From assembly GCF_003576645.1 (NCBI RefSeq), contig NC_044923.1, positions 12,089,993-12,153,992 on the forward strand: 64,000 bases of DNA, written 5' to 3'. The position numbers and the translations under genes were made by a program. This document shows, piece after piece, positions 24,753-36,691 of the stretch. The DNA is from Ipomoea triloba (taxonomy: Eukaryota; Streptophyta; Magnoliopsida; Solanales; Convolvulaceae). Numbering within the stretch: position 1 is the stretch's first letter; each line of letters opens with the position of its first letter. Under the pieces are notes generated by a model. The model made no database searches, was not told the DNA's origin, and saw only the letters and a program-made list of their open reading frames with translations.

Positions 24753-27700
24753 TATCAATGATATATCTTATAAAATGAAACCTAGTCCATAACATGATAA
24801 CATAATGATTGCCCCTTGAATGGTCAGGCCTGATCCAAGTACCATATGCTCCACCAGAATTCATAACTATAGCAAAGCCAAAGCTAAAGATATTAACAAT
24901 TTTGTGAAGATTGCCAAACAAAGCCAAATGTTATTTAATAATCAATGAGATTTAGATTCTAAATTCACCACCTTTACTTCATTTTAAAGAAAATGCACAG
25001 AAAAGAAAACAAAAAATGCTTTTGGATAGGCACAGGAATCAAGATCCATAATAAATTATTGATCTACTTCACTACAAGTATCAAAAGCTGCATTAGCTAC
25101 AAGTTGAGGTACTAGTGCTTGAACACAGTGGGTATCCTCTTCAAGTATTGTTGGGTGTGCTTTCCAAAAGCTTGTATCAATTATATTGCAATGCTCAACC
25201 ACAACTTTCTTGCGACATTTCTCTATTGCACCTTCAGTACTGCAGTCTGATTTTGTTTCCGTCTGGACAAGTCAGCATAAGCCGAAGTATATTTAAGTAC
25301 CCCCAATGTCGAAATATATGTGCATATAAAGAAAATGTTCATTCCAAATGAAATAAATTTTCATGCATAAAACAAAATGAAAATGAAGTAAAGATCGCAT
25401 AACACATAAAGTTTAAGGATCAAAGGGTGGTCAATTGTGGTAAGCAATGCCCAATTGGAAAGCAGAGAAACTACCTTGTTCCAGAAAACAGAGGACCCCT
25501 GACGAAAAATGGCGGGTAAATTGTGGTAATCAATCCCAAATTGGGAAAGCATTTCATTTTTTTCTCGTGTTTGAGTGCCCTGCAAAACAAAGATATTCAG
25601 CACAGAGTATATGATGCTTGTTCTGGTGGGTAGTGATGGTCTATTTTCAGTTTTTCACATTGTTGGACTCATACTCGTAAAAGTATGTGAGGTTTTTGTT
25701 TTACTTTTGGATATATAAATCTTATTTTTTTCCCATAAGGTTTTGCTCTCTTGAATCACATGATACACCTTAAGGATTCTAGGACAAATTATTAGAATAT
25801 TTCTCTTTTTTCTTTTCACTATTTTCAAAGTACCAAATAAAAATAATATTAAAAAGTACAAACATTTGCTGGAGAAATATGCAAAAGATATCAATTTGTT
25901 CCAACAATTGTATATAACAGACCAGCCACTGCCACTTCAACTTAAAAAGGGACATCCCCAAAAGATATTCGAAAAGAAGCAACGCACCTTAAGGCAGTTT
26001 TGAGACTCAGTTTTGCTCTTGCCAGATTTGACGAGCATCCAGAAACAAGTATTGTACTGATTATTAATGTGGCCTGCATGTTCCAAACAAATGATCAAGA
26101 AAAAGGGAAATTTATATTCTCAGACTACCTCACTAGAATTGTTGTGCATAGATTTGTTTGAAAATTTTAAATAAAACTTGTACTTAAAAAGGTACTCACA
26201 GTCAACTTGTCTCCAAGCCAAATAATCTCGGAGAATCTTAGAGGAAGGATAGCAAACAGATCGTCCATCAAAATATGGTGGATACTTCAAGTCTTTTTGG
26301 GGGAAAAACTCCTTCCACTTCATCATATATATGCAAGAGAAGAGAGAGACAATGGCAGAGACTATTTCACTGCACACATGATCACAATAGCTAGTGAATA
26401 GTCAGCATTTTTTTGACATTTCTCAATCAAAAAGGTCCTAGTGTACTGCTGAAATTGGCTAAATGTATTAAACCTCACATAAGAAAACATGATTTGTTAA
26501 ATGATGACCTCAAAGCAAAAATCGGCAAAGGTCTTTTCTGCATAGCATGCATAAGCTAAGTGTTCCATGAGGAAAATATAGATACAAAGAAAATAAAAAG
26601 AAGAGAAGATAATAGGAATAAACATATTATTCCTTTCCATATGCTCTACACATTATGGTTAATTATACAATTCATTAAGCTACTTCTCAACATATATCTA
26701 CAATACGCAAAGAGCCAAGGAGTATACAATTTCATCTTTCATTATAATATTTTTTTTTTGAAAACATCTTTCATTATAATATTAATAAAGAGAAAAAAAA
26801 TATTTAAGACTAGGTGGGATTATGAAAGAGTTACCTGGCATGCCTTTCATAAAGCAAAGAGTCTTTCTTCAGAACAAAGCTGAAAAAAAGTGAATCAGAA
26901 TCTGATATAAAGAAAAAGAAGTATCACACAAGCAAATAAATAACTATTACCTGTATTCATCGCTCACCCCATATGCGAAGACAATATCTTTAAACTCCTC
27001 CACCACAGAAACTGCGCAAGAATTCATAACACTACAAAAAAACACAAAAATAGCGACGGAAAATTTCGTCGCTAGAAAGGGAAAAATCCGTCGCTATTCA
27101 CTTTAGCGACGGATTAGCGACGGAATTTGTCCGTCGCTAAAAGTGGCGTCGCTAAATTTTTACGACCAATTTTAATTCCGTCGCTAAATCTAGCGACGGA
27201 TATTCATAAAAAATCCGTCGCTATTTTTTCCTCTCTGCGACGAATAGAAGACGAAACTTGTTAGAAATTGCGACGGAAATATCTGTCGCTAAGTTTAGCA
27301 ACGGATATTTCCGTCGCTATTTTGTTGCCATTCTTATTGTTGGAAGGTATTTAGCTACAAATTTGCTACGGTTTTTGTCCATCGCTAAAATTTAAAAATA
27401 ATAATAATAATTTGCCCACTAATTATTATCCCATACCTATATTAAACCTATACAATATTATACTTTTGTAACATAATTGCAAAATATATTATATTAAGAA
27501 ATCAAACTCAATAACATTAAAAAAAATATAACATTGTCGAGTGTTACATCGTTAGAAACGGTATCAAATATATTAATACACAAAATCTAATAAGTTGGAA
27601 GCACTTAAGCACTTGTTACAAAACTACACTCAATGTTAGAACATTCACATTATATTAAAATCAAACTTATCCTCTACTAGAAGATGCAACCATTCACGGC

Positions 27701-27779
27701 AAATTTCATATTGTTGATTCCACTGGCCTCTATTCCGGCAGTACTGCACACACTTAGCTTTTCCTCCAAATATGCATAC

Positions 27780-28526
27780 TTGAGGAACAAACTTAGCTTT
27801 TCTTTCTAGTGCGCTCATTTCTTTCATCTGCTTGTAGTGATAAACAATTCCCAATATATTCAAGAGTTGGCGCTTGTATTCATGAATTAGTTTTAGCTGT
27901 AGTGTTTCTGATAGAATCAATGGAATAGAAATTTTAGAAGCAAAGAAATGACCTGGATATCAAACATTGCATTGGGGGCTAACTGAATACCCTGTCCTTT
28001 CTTTTATGAATGAGGCAACCTTAACTTTGTTGCTTCTTTTTGCAGCCCTCTACTCTATTTGAAGATCTTCATTATCTGCAAACTGTACATGAGATTTCTT
28101 AGCTGAGTTACAAGATGAGGATTGCCCACCCATCATGAGAATTAACAATAGCAAATACAGAAATAGAGAATATTTAAGTGAACACAATGTCAAAAAGCTT
28201 ATGTTTAAATACCTTGCGCAGTTTCACCATCTTATGTTTAGTAGACGTTTCCTTTGGTTTGGTAAACAAGTTTGCAATAAACATAAGCTGAATAAAAGAA
28301 TACATAACATGAATTAGTTATGAATAGGTCAATAGAGTTCTTCATGATTTTCATTACCTGCTCGTCTATCATCTCTATAATCTCTATAGTGTCTAGGGAG
28401 CAGCTTCTCCATCAGCTCATAACTCCATTTCTCCAGTGCCTCAAGCAGAACAATATGATTTGTGTAAGCCACAGTCTTAACAAAGCATACACCAGCCAAG
28501 GTACCATTTGAATTATAAAACTTCAA
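27780..28526 (-). pseudogene. PHS1: Captured starch phosphorylase (plastidial L-type) gene fragment inside the CACTA element
   Basis: Three pieces in native order on the minus strand match plant alpha-1,4-glucan phosphorylase. About 28480-28390: [18 protein letters not shown] and [10 protein letters not shown]. About 28075-27962: NEDLQ, AAKRSNKVKVASFIKE, RTGYSVSP, preceded by an acceptor (ttgcag) and ending at a donor. About 27890-27780: [38 protein letters not shown]. The middle exon has a TAG where the family has Trp, and a one-base shift after SVSP. The conserved pyridoxal-phosphate part is absent. Retained intron-exon borders show that genomic DNA, not mRNA, was captured. No function is expected. 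Confidence 0.85.
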
Positions 28527-29077
28527 ACAAAATTATCATTTTTCTTAACATAGCACGCTATTGGAAATTTCTTCAATTTCATCAATTCTAATAATAAATT
28601 GATGTTTGAACTAAACATGCAAGGTCAATGCACAGATAAAGAGAGTCACATATGGATAGTGTTGAAAAAAAAGTGGCAAAAGAAAGACCTCAAACATATG
28701 GGATATCATCAACTACAAGTAGCTGAGGAAAAGAGCCAAATAAATACAAAGAAGGCAGGCATGGAAGAAGAAGAAAGGTAAAGAACATATGCTTTCAGAA
28801 AAAATAAAAAAAGCAGATAAAGAGAATCAGATATGGATAATTTACTCAATGTCCTCAAGATAAACTAAAATGTTTACATAAAAATAAACAACTGGCATGA
28901 TAATCTTAGGCAGTTCTTTTTTTTTTTTATTTAAATTATCAAATATTTGCATGCACTTTCCTGATTAAAATCCATACTGCATAAGTCATCTTGGATGCAC
29001 ATAAAGAATTGCAAACAAAGCACATATGGCCATATGGGAAAACCTTTGAGTGATAGTCCAAGCCTTATGGTACACCC

Positions 29078-29400
29078 CTACACTTTTCTTTTTGGCCATG
29101 TGAATTTAATAATTAAACTACATTCAGGCCTGAAGCCTTGCAAACAAACAAAATAATGACCCATTTTCATTTTGTTCCAACTGGCCCCAAGGGTGGAGGG
29201 CAAATTTAGCAGTATCTCAAACTCAGTACTGGAAAGTACTTCAGGAATAATTATCATCTCACCACCATTATCCAACATATATTCTGTTGTAAAGGTGAGG
29301 GACACTGCAAAAAATTGTAAGACTAAGAGCTGCCAAAAGTTATTTGGTCTTACCATTGCACCTGAGGTATGCTTTATAACAATATATAATTAATGTGTGA
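29078..29400. other. Unidentified possible second captured segment in the CACTA element
   Basis: Frames are open on both strands here. The plus frame (QLAPRVEGKFSSIS, then ISPPLSNIYSVVK) ends at a plausible donor (aaag|gtgagg, near 29294). I do not recognise the product. It could be another captured exon or element-specific DNA. Confidence 0.2.
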
Positions 29401-32400
29401 TTATTACAAAAATAGAGGATTAAAGATCCATTAGGATTACTCTTTTTGACTTGTAAATGCATTTCTATAATCACATGATTCGTATGTAATCCCAATTTAA
29501 TAAACCATAGACATGTGAATATCCAAAATCTCAACAAAATGAAAAACATACAGGCTATAATTTCAACAGGAAATTCTGTAAGGTGTGTCATCAGGGCTAT
29601 AATGTCAACAATAATTAACATGTTGCCTAATTAAGCTAATTAAGCTTTAATTAATTAGCTAGCTAGGTGCCTAGGTCCATCATTAAGAATAAAATTAATT
29701 AAGGAAGAGAATGATATAAAATTAATTCTTATTTTATTCAATAATAAATTTGTTAGCCAGAGATGAACATGCATTCAAACCAAATAATATAAGAAGCAGT
29801 TAGATAAATTATACACAAATTATGCAGAAATTAAGCATTTAGATAAATAGGGATTTGAATACAATAACAAATATTGCAGTGAATAATAAATAAATTATAA
29901 ATCATTGGCATAAATAAGTGAAAGTGAAAGAATGAAGCCAAAATTAAGCTGGAAATCATACCAGGCAGCGGCGTCAGTCTGCGGCGGAGCGGTGGCGATG
30001 GGCACGGCGGAGCAGCTGCGTTCTACGGAGCAGAGGTCGGCTGGTGTTTGCGTTCGACGTTCGGCGAGGAGAGCAGAGCCGAACAGCGGTGGAGGGCTAC
30101 GCGGAGCGGAGGCGATGGGCACGGCAGACGCAACTGCGTTCTGCGGAGCAGGGGTCGGCTAGGTGTTTGCGTTCTACGTTCGGCGGTGGGCGCGGTGGGC
30201 GAGGCGAGCAACGGCGGCGGGCGAGGAGAGCAGCGGCGGTGGGCTCGGCAAGCAGCGGCGGTGGGCGCGGTGAGCAGCGTCGATTGGCAGTGGGCGCAAG
30301 GAAGAAGAGCAGCGGCGATGGGCAGTGCTGACTGCTATGTCTTTGTGGCGGCTATGTGTATATTTCCCCTTAGGGTTGGATTAGAACATTACAAATTAAA
30401 TATTTTAATTGAAGTTAGCGTCGCTAGGTTACGTTGAAAAAAAATTGGATCTATATTTTCTAGCGACGGAAAACATAATCCGTCGCTAGGTATAGCTACA
30501 TATAGCGACGGATAGTAATTCCGTCGCTAATTTCACGAAACAAAATTCGTGTGGTATACTTTCTAGCGACGGAAATAGATTCCGTCGCTAGATATAGCGA
30601 CGGATTTTATAATCCGTCGCTAAAAATAATCTCAACCTATTTTTTAGAGCAAAATAAAAGCGGCAAATTTAGATTTAGCGACGGATTTTACATTCCGTCG
30701 CTATATTATTAAAATTTATATATATTACTTTTAGCGACGGAATCCTATCCGTCGCTAAGTAGAAAAGTAACGACGGTTAATTTTTTTTCCGTCGCGAATC
30801 CGTTGCTATTCTGTAAAAAATAAATCATCTTTGGACAAACTAGCGACAGATTATAATTTCCGTCGCTATTCCGTCGCTAATCAAATTAATTTTAAAAACC
30901 GCGAAATTTCCATCGCTAATCCGTCGCTAAACTGTCTCAAAATTTTGCGCGCCAATTTCCCGCTACTATTAGCTACGTATTTAACGACAAAATTATTCCG
31001 TTGCAAAGTCCGTCGTTAATCCGTCGCAAATCCGTCGCTAAATGCAAATTTAAAATAAATAAATAAATCTATCGCTAATCCGTCGCTAGACCGTCGTTAA
31101 ATTAGCAACGGAAGCAATCCGTCGCTAAATCCGTCGGTATTTCCGCATTTTTTTTGTAGTGTAAGGTTCAAAGCTTGCACATCATTTGGTTTGTCAAAAC
31201 CATGAGCATCACAAAACCTATCAAATATGTAAGTATATTGAATTATTTCAGAATTATTACACAAAAAATCACATTATGAAGCACCACTATTCATTAAATA
31301 TCATTTATAAAGCTTGTCAAGCTAAGAATATCATCCATGCTCCTTATTAAGCAATGACTAATTCCATATTACAATTTGAATATAGATATTGATGCTTCAA
31401 AAGTAAGTTATCAACCAATAAAGGAGAAAAACAGAAATACTAGCACATTTGAAAGTAGAAAATAAAGTAAATATTTTGTAAGGAAATACAGATAAGCCAG
31501 ATAAGTTTTATACTACTTTCTGGACTAAATAAATAATTAGCTACGTCATTCTTCATTTAGTCAATTTGACCAATTATGAAATAAGTTTCAGTAATTATAA
31601 TATTTGTATTTTTAAAAAATAAAACAGAGTAGTTACAAATTAAACCACGTGAAAATTACTACTCTTTTTCAGCAATTGAAATCTCATAACTTTGGAAGTG
31701 TATAGTTGACAATTTCAATCAAAAATTACTTTAGCTCACCACATAAAGTGATTAAAATGCATTAGAGGGAGCAGTTATCTTATTTATTCAATAAGATTGC
31801 ACCCAATGGAACAATGAGCATTAAAAGGTGAAGTACAAGGAACTTTACCTATGGAAGTGGCAACCATCAATTCGAATGACAATCCAAGTAGATGGCATCA
31901 GTCTGCTTTCAAATTGGAAAGACTTGATATACTCAGGTTTAATATTTTCAATGCATTCTCCAAAAGAACCCACATCTTTACTAAGAGATTGCTGATCATT
32001 CCAGAAGCTTCTAGCTGTTATATTTTCAGAATGCACAATAATTACTTTCTTCCTCCTCCTCCTAACAGGAGTGCCATCTTCCTGGTACTTCACAATATCT
32101 TCAATCTGAATCATAATGGATATAGAATGACATACAAGTTGGAGGTGCACAGATATAGAATAGCACTAAATCATATGCTGATTTGCAAACTATACCTTAT
32201 GTTAACTCCAACATGGTGGGGGGGTTGGGATGTTACTTCATGAATTACACAGGAAATGTCTAAAAATGTGGTGAATAGCAGTTCCTGGTATTAAAAAGTG
32301 GAAGCTTTGATCCCCTAAAGTGTGTTTGTCATACGTTGTGGGGATTACACAAATGCCAAATGTTGAAACAGTATGACAAAAAAAAAAATGTAAGCTAACT

Positions 32401-32949
32401 TAAACCTGGTTTTCCCTCAGTGTGGTACTTCCTAAGTAAGATTGATCATAATGCAATATCATATGGTCTGTAATCTTAAAGTCTCTGATAGTATGCACTA
32501 TGCAACATGGAACTAACATGAAATGGAGCCCATTATAGTGTTTTCTACCCCAACTAAAACTGATATGTTTCAAATTGGACCAATTAGAACATTTGAAGAA
32601 CCGAAGGATGTAGCATATACTTGAGATTGATACCTCTTTCCTAAGAGCACATGATCCCTGACGAAATATCTCCTGAACATCTTTTTTGTAGTTAATACCA
32701 AACTGTTGAAAAAGAAGTTCATTTTTCTCCTGTTTTTGAGTTCCCTACCAAAGAAGAAGAAAAAAAAAAAGAATAATTGAATATTGCATTTCAATCAATA
32801 TCAACTTTCTCTTCAACTACATCTATGCTGAATATACCCAAATATATTATCAGTAAGCTACTAAGCTTTAAGTGAACTATAAACCCATGTAAAGTAAACA
32901 AATTGTAAATTGCCTTTGAACAACAATCAAGTGGATGAAAGAAGACATG

Positions 32950-33240
32950 AAAATTGGGGTGTTACAAATTGGTATCAGAGCTCAAGGTTGAGATCTAGGT
33001 TTGAACTTTAAGTTTGAACCTTTGGGAATTAGATTGGAGCTTTAGGTTGTGAGATCCTTGTTATGGGCAATAGAGTTTGGTAAGCTCTGTTATATAGTGG
33101 AGATCAGAGCTTAGGATTTGAGGTCCTTGTTATCGATAATAGAATTGGGTATGCTCTGATACAAAGTGAAATCAGAGCATAAGGTAATAAGATCTTGGAA
33201 ATACGCTCTGTTACAAAGTGAAATCGGAGCTGAAGGTTAT
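32950..33240 (+). mobile_element. LTR-retrotransposon fragment in THG1-B intron 5
   Basis: Relative to copy A, part of the intron is replaced by DNA starting with an LTR end (ggggtgttaca) followed directly by a tRNA-Met-type primer binding site (ttggtatcagagc) and repeated gctctgttacaaagtg modules. Only the 3' LTR edge and the start of the internal region remain. Confidence 0.75.
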
Positions 33241-35410
33241 AAGCTGTTTTACTTTAATATGCAAGGTCACCATAAGAAATGCAAGTCAATTTCTTATTTA
33301 TCATAGAACTGGGTTCCACAATGTCCTCTTTTTTTTTTTGGGGAAGGGGGGTTGTAAAATATTGAAGTAAATATTATGTATAACAGACTAAATGGCTACC
33401 ACCTTCAGAATCAATTTAGCCTCTATTTCAGGCTTTCCACATTTTACAAGCTCCCAAAAACAAGTAGCATACAGATTTTTTATGTGACCTGCAAAGAATA
33501 GGACTCTATAAAATAAGGCAGTAGTATCCATTTTGCAACATTTAATTGGAATTATACACTAGCTTACACTCATTTTGTCTCCAGGTGAGATATGCTTGAA
33601 GAACCTCCATTGATGCACAACAAATGACGCATGATTTAAATGAAGGAGGAATCCTTAGTTCCAGTTGAGGAAAAAAGTCCTTCCATTTGGTGACAAATAC
33701 AGACGTGAAAAAAGACACAATAAGGGAGTATATTTTGCTGCAAAGTATGATTACTAATGTATGATTACTTACAAATATTTCAAGGTTATCTGAAAGAAAG
33801 GGATACAAGACCATATTACTTTTTTTTTTTTTTTTTACATTCTACACTTCTAATGTAATAAGACACTGCAAATATAAAACATTCAGACTATTAGGTAATG
33901 CAATACCTGGCTCGTCTCTGGTAAAATTTGGTTTCTTTCTTGAATACAAAACTGCAAAGGCAAAACAATAACACATATTAAGTTATAATACATGTACAGT
34001 GAAGAAAAGTAAAACATAACACACTGTACCTAAACTCATCACTGAATCCATATGCAAATGCGATATCTGGAAACTCCTCCAGGATTGCAGTACTGCAAGC
34101 ATTCATCAAGTGCAAGGCCTTTGCATCATACGGTTTGTCAAACTCATGTGCTTCTGAAAACCTAATGAAATGAATGCATAATCATAATTAAAACCCAAAC
34201 AGAAAATGCGGCAATCACAATGAGTTTCATATTTAAAAGGAGTTTTCTCATTAATGACTGAGGGCATCAAAAATTATTTTTGACGGTAAGTTGTACTAAA
34301 TTACAAATTTTAATAGGTTTGGCTATAATTGACACAATACAAGAAGGTTTGAATTTTTTAAACGAATAGGCCAATTTCAAAATTAATTCATTGATGTTGA
34401 AATGTAACAATGAGAGATAATTTTTTTAAAAGAGAAAAAAAATGGTAAACACATTCTTTCGGCCATTGCCATGCATGTATATTACCTGCCAAAATCACGC
34501 CCATCTATGCGCACAACTATGATGTTGGGTACCATGACTTCGTCTTCAACTTCAAATGACTTCACATACTCATACTTGCTGTTCGCCATGCCTGCGTTAT
34601 CGGGTGATTTTCAATTCATTTATTACCCTATACTTCCAAGTGCACAAGTTTAGTGTGGTATTAGACTATTAGGTACGCATTGAGGTGTCATATCCTCAAT
34701 GAATACCTAATTTGTATCCTAGTAGTCAACTTAAATCAATCTAAGTGATTATACAAGTTTTGAACATTGATCCTCCAAATCTGAAAGGCATTTTAATACT
34801 ATGTATCATCCAACAACCACTCAACCCCAAACAGAGCTACAATTTTAGGTCAAAACCCTATCAAATGGTTTAATAAGGTATAACAGAACACAAAATCCAA
34901 CAGAACAATGAACAGCAGAACACAATCTCTTTAGCTATTAGTAAGCAGTACAGTTCCTTTTGATTTTTCACATCTTCACCTTTTAAAATATCCTCATCCT
35001 TATGGCTTATTAGATTGCTCAATGCATCTCCGTGAATATATGGTAGAATCCAATTACATGACAACAAATAATTTAACATTATAACTCTACAGTTCAACAA
35101 CTAAGAAACAAAAACAAAAGGAACCAATTAACATACCAATAGTACGTTTGTAACTCTACAGTTCAAATATATGGGAGTGCTGGAGCTGCTGCCGTCCTCT
35201 GTCGAGTGGAGATGCGGTGGCGAAATGGCGTGATGGCTGAAGGTGTGAAGTGGAGATGCGGAGTTGCGGTCTGATTTTTTGCAGAACGCGCAGAGGAGAC
35301 TAGAGATCGGCGCTGGAGCATGAAGAGACCTGAAGGCTGAAGCTGCATTCTTTTTTTTTTTCTCTTTTTTGGTTTCACTAGAGAACGACGTCGTTCTTTA
35401 AACTGAATTG

Positions 35411-35543
35411 TTTTTTTTTTGAATACTACTACTCTTTTACAATGCAGTATCCGTTCATAATTACTTTCTCAACCTATTGAAGCACAAGAGTCAAATATTG
35501 ACAAGGGAAGGGTTTGATGCCACTGGACCACAAGGTCCTTGGC
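35411..35543 (-). mobile_element. SINE, minus orientation, upstream of THG1-B
   Basis: Reversed, it starts gccaaggaccttgtggtcc and ends in an A-run (T-run at 35411-35421). Flanks repeat aactgaattg (35401-35410) and aactaaattg (35544-35553). Copy A lacks it. Confidence 0.85.
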
Positions 35544-35579
35544 AACTAAATTGTATATATAGTTATATACTCATACTAT

Positions 35580-35697
35580 GCCAAAGACCTTTTGGTCTAG
35601 TGGCACTCGGTGTCCCGGTTTATACTCTCACATGGATGATGGGAGTGGATTCAAAATACTACATTGTAACAGAGTCAGTAGTACTCAAAAAAATATA
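35580..35697 (+). mobile_element. SINE, plus orientation, upstream of THG1-B
   Basis: Begins gccaaagaccttttggtct and ends in an A-rich tail. It is flanked by a perfect 16-bp duplication, tatatactcatactat (35564-35579 and 35698-35713). The same site is unfilled in copy A, at about 15243. Confidence 0.9.
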
Positions 35698-36016
35698 TAT
35701 ATACTCATACTATTTTTATACTCCGTAATAAAAATAAACCAATTTCAAAATTAAATTTATAAAAATATGAAAAAAAAAATTCTTATTGACTTGTTCACCA
35801 TAGTGATTTTTTAAATTAACCAAGAATATTCATAATAATAATCATAATAACTTTCAAAAAATAATAATAACAATATGTTATAGGTATCAAATAACAATCA
35901 CAAAAACTATGAATCAACCCAACTAATTTGGTCAAAATTTTGTTGAATGAATGGGAAATCCGCAATCACGGTACACTAAGTAATAAACCCCCCAAACTAT
36001 ATCCAAAAACACTAAA

Positions 36017-36284
36017 GGGGCGTTTGGTTCACGGAATGTTAGATTACCTTACGAAATGTTATATTGCTGGGAATGTTAGATTCATGTGTTTGGTTTAAAA
36101 TTGAAGTAGGTAAATAAGACAACGAAAATTAGCTAAAAAATTTGGGTGTATCTCACATTCTCTTCCAATAACTAAAAACTTCATCCGGAAGATATGTTAC
36201 ATTCCTTGAGAATCTTACATAACTTGAACTTGAACCAAACAAATATAACATTAGTTCTCTTATATAACTTAAACCAAACGCCCC
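36017..36284. mobile_element. Tourist-like MITE
   Basis: The 268-bp element has inverted ends ggggcgtttggtt and aaccaaacgcccc with an AT-rich, partly symmetrical interior. The GTTTGG-bearing ends fit PIF/Harbinger-type MITEs. A clean TWA target duplication is not seen. Flanks 35762-36016 and 36285-36630 show no gene. Confidence 0.75.
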
Positions 36285-36633
36285 AAGAAAACAAACCCTT
36301 TGTTGAGAAAAAAACTCAAACCCTTTGTTGAAAGATTAGAATCATGACATTTAGATATAAGAATTATGATATAATATAACTTCTAATCCTTTCAAGGATA
36401 GCTACTTCAAACTATCTTGAATGAGAAAGTAAGTTGGTCCAAATATGAGCAGTGTCATAACTGTCACCACCTAATTTGCTCCCTTCTATCCAACCCAAAA
36501 TTCTGGAAACAAAAAAGCACCACGTACTGGTCAATATAATAGAAACCAGTCAAAGAAGTTGATCCAACTCCATAGATTCAAAACAACCATCTTTATCTCC
36601 AAGAAAGGTCTCAACTCTCAACCCACAGAAAGC

Positions 36634-36640
36634 TATAAAT
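36634..36640 (+). promoter_or_regulatory. Candidate TATA box of the plus-strand LTPG gene
   Basis: tataaat lies 52 bases before the first ATG (36692), a plausible distance for a short 5' UTR. Confidence 0.5.
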
Positions 36641-36691
36641 CACGACATCCTTAACTCCCACGAACAACCGTCGGAGGATTATTGACGTCGT

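Larger units (their letters stand above)
27030..31161. mobile_element. CACTA (En/Spm-type) transposon in THG1-B exon 8
   Basis: The ends are CACTACAAAAAAA at 27030 and its complement ending at 31161, flanked by a perfect 3-bp duplication TAA (27027-27029 and 31162-31164). Copy A shows the empty site (cataaggttc, near 10942). Both ends hold dense sub-terminal repeats of tagcgacgga in both orientations (27050-27390 and 30415-31150). No transposase domain was recognised in 4132 bp, so it is probably non-autonomous. The interior contains captured starch phosphorylase pieces and a GC-rich low-complexity part (29960-30330). Confidence 0.95.
25056..34589 (-). pseudogene. THG1: tRNA-His guanylyltransferase, copy B, split by a CACTA transposon
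   Basis: All 13 exons of copy A have counterparts with the same lengths and splice signals, apart from a longer last exon: 34589-34486, 34161-34030, 33951-33907, 33737-33568, 33488-33403, 32744-32634, 32105-31849, exon 8 split as 31217-31162 and 27029-26951, 26879-26835, 26369-26200, 26073-25988, 25579-25475 and 25262-25056. Removing the element and one copy of its TAA target duplication restores the 132-nt length of exon 8. I noticed no other disabling change in the exons. The C-terminus reads [10 protein letters not shown] and ends at 25056, probably the ancestral end. Inactivation therefore looks recent. A product could form only if the element were excised or spliced out. Confidence 0.93.
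16880..35761. repeat. Segmental duplication, copy B
   Basis: Direct copy of 2475-15302, expanded by later insertions: hAT-type DNA at 17085-19160, a Helitron at 23268-24752, a CACTA element at 27030-31161, a retrotransposon fragment at 32950-33240 and two SINEs at 35411-35697. The left edge follows the N gap and the right edge is at 35761. Stretches not listed separately (19176-21008, 22830-23267, 24753-25055) are duplicated intergenic DNA with no further gene seen. Confidence 0.93.

Noticed and set aside
29895..30437. Several overlapping Arg/Ala-rich frames
   Set aside because: GC-rich, low-complexity ggc/gcg repeats in the CACTA interior, open on both strands; no domain seen.
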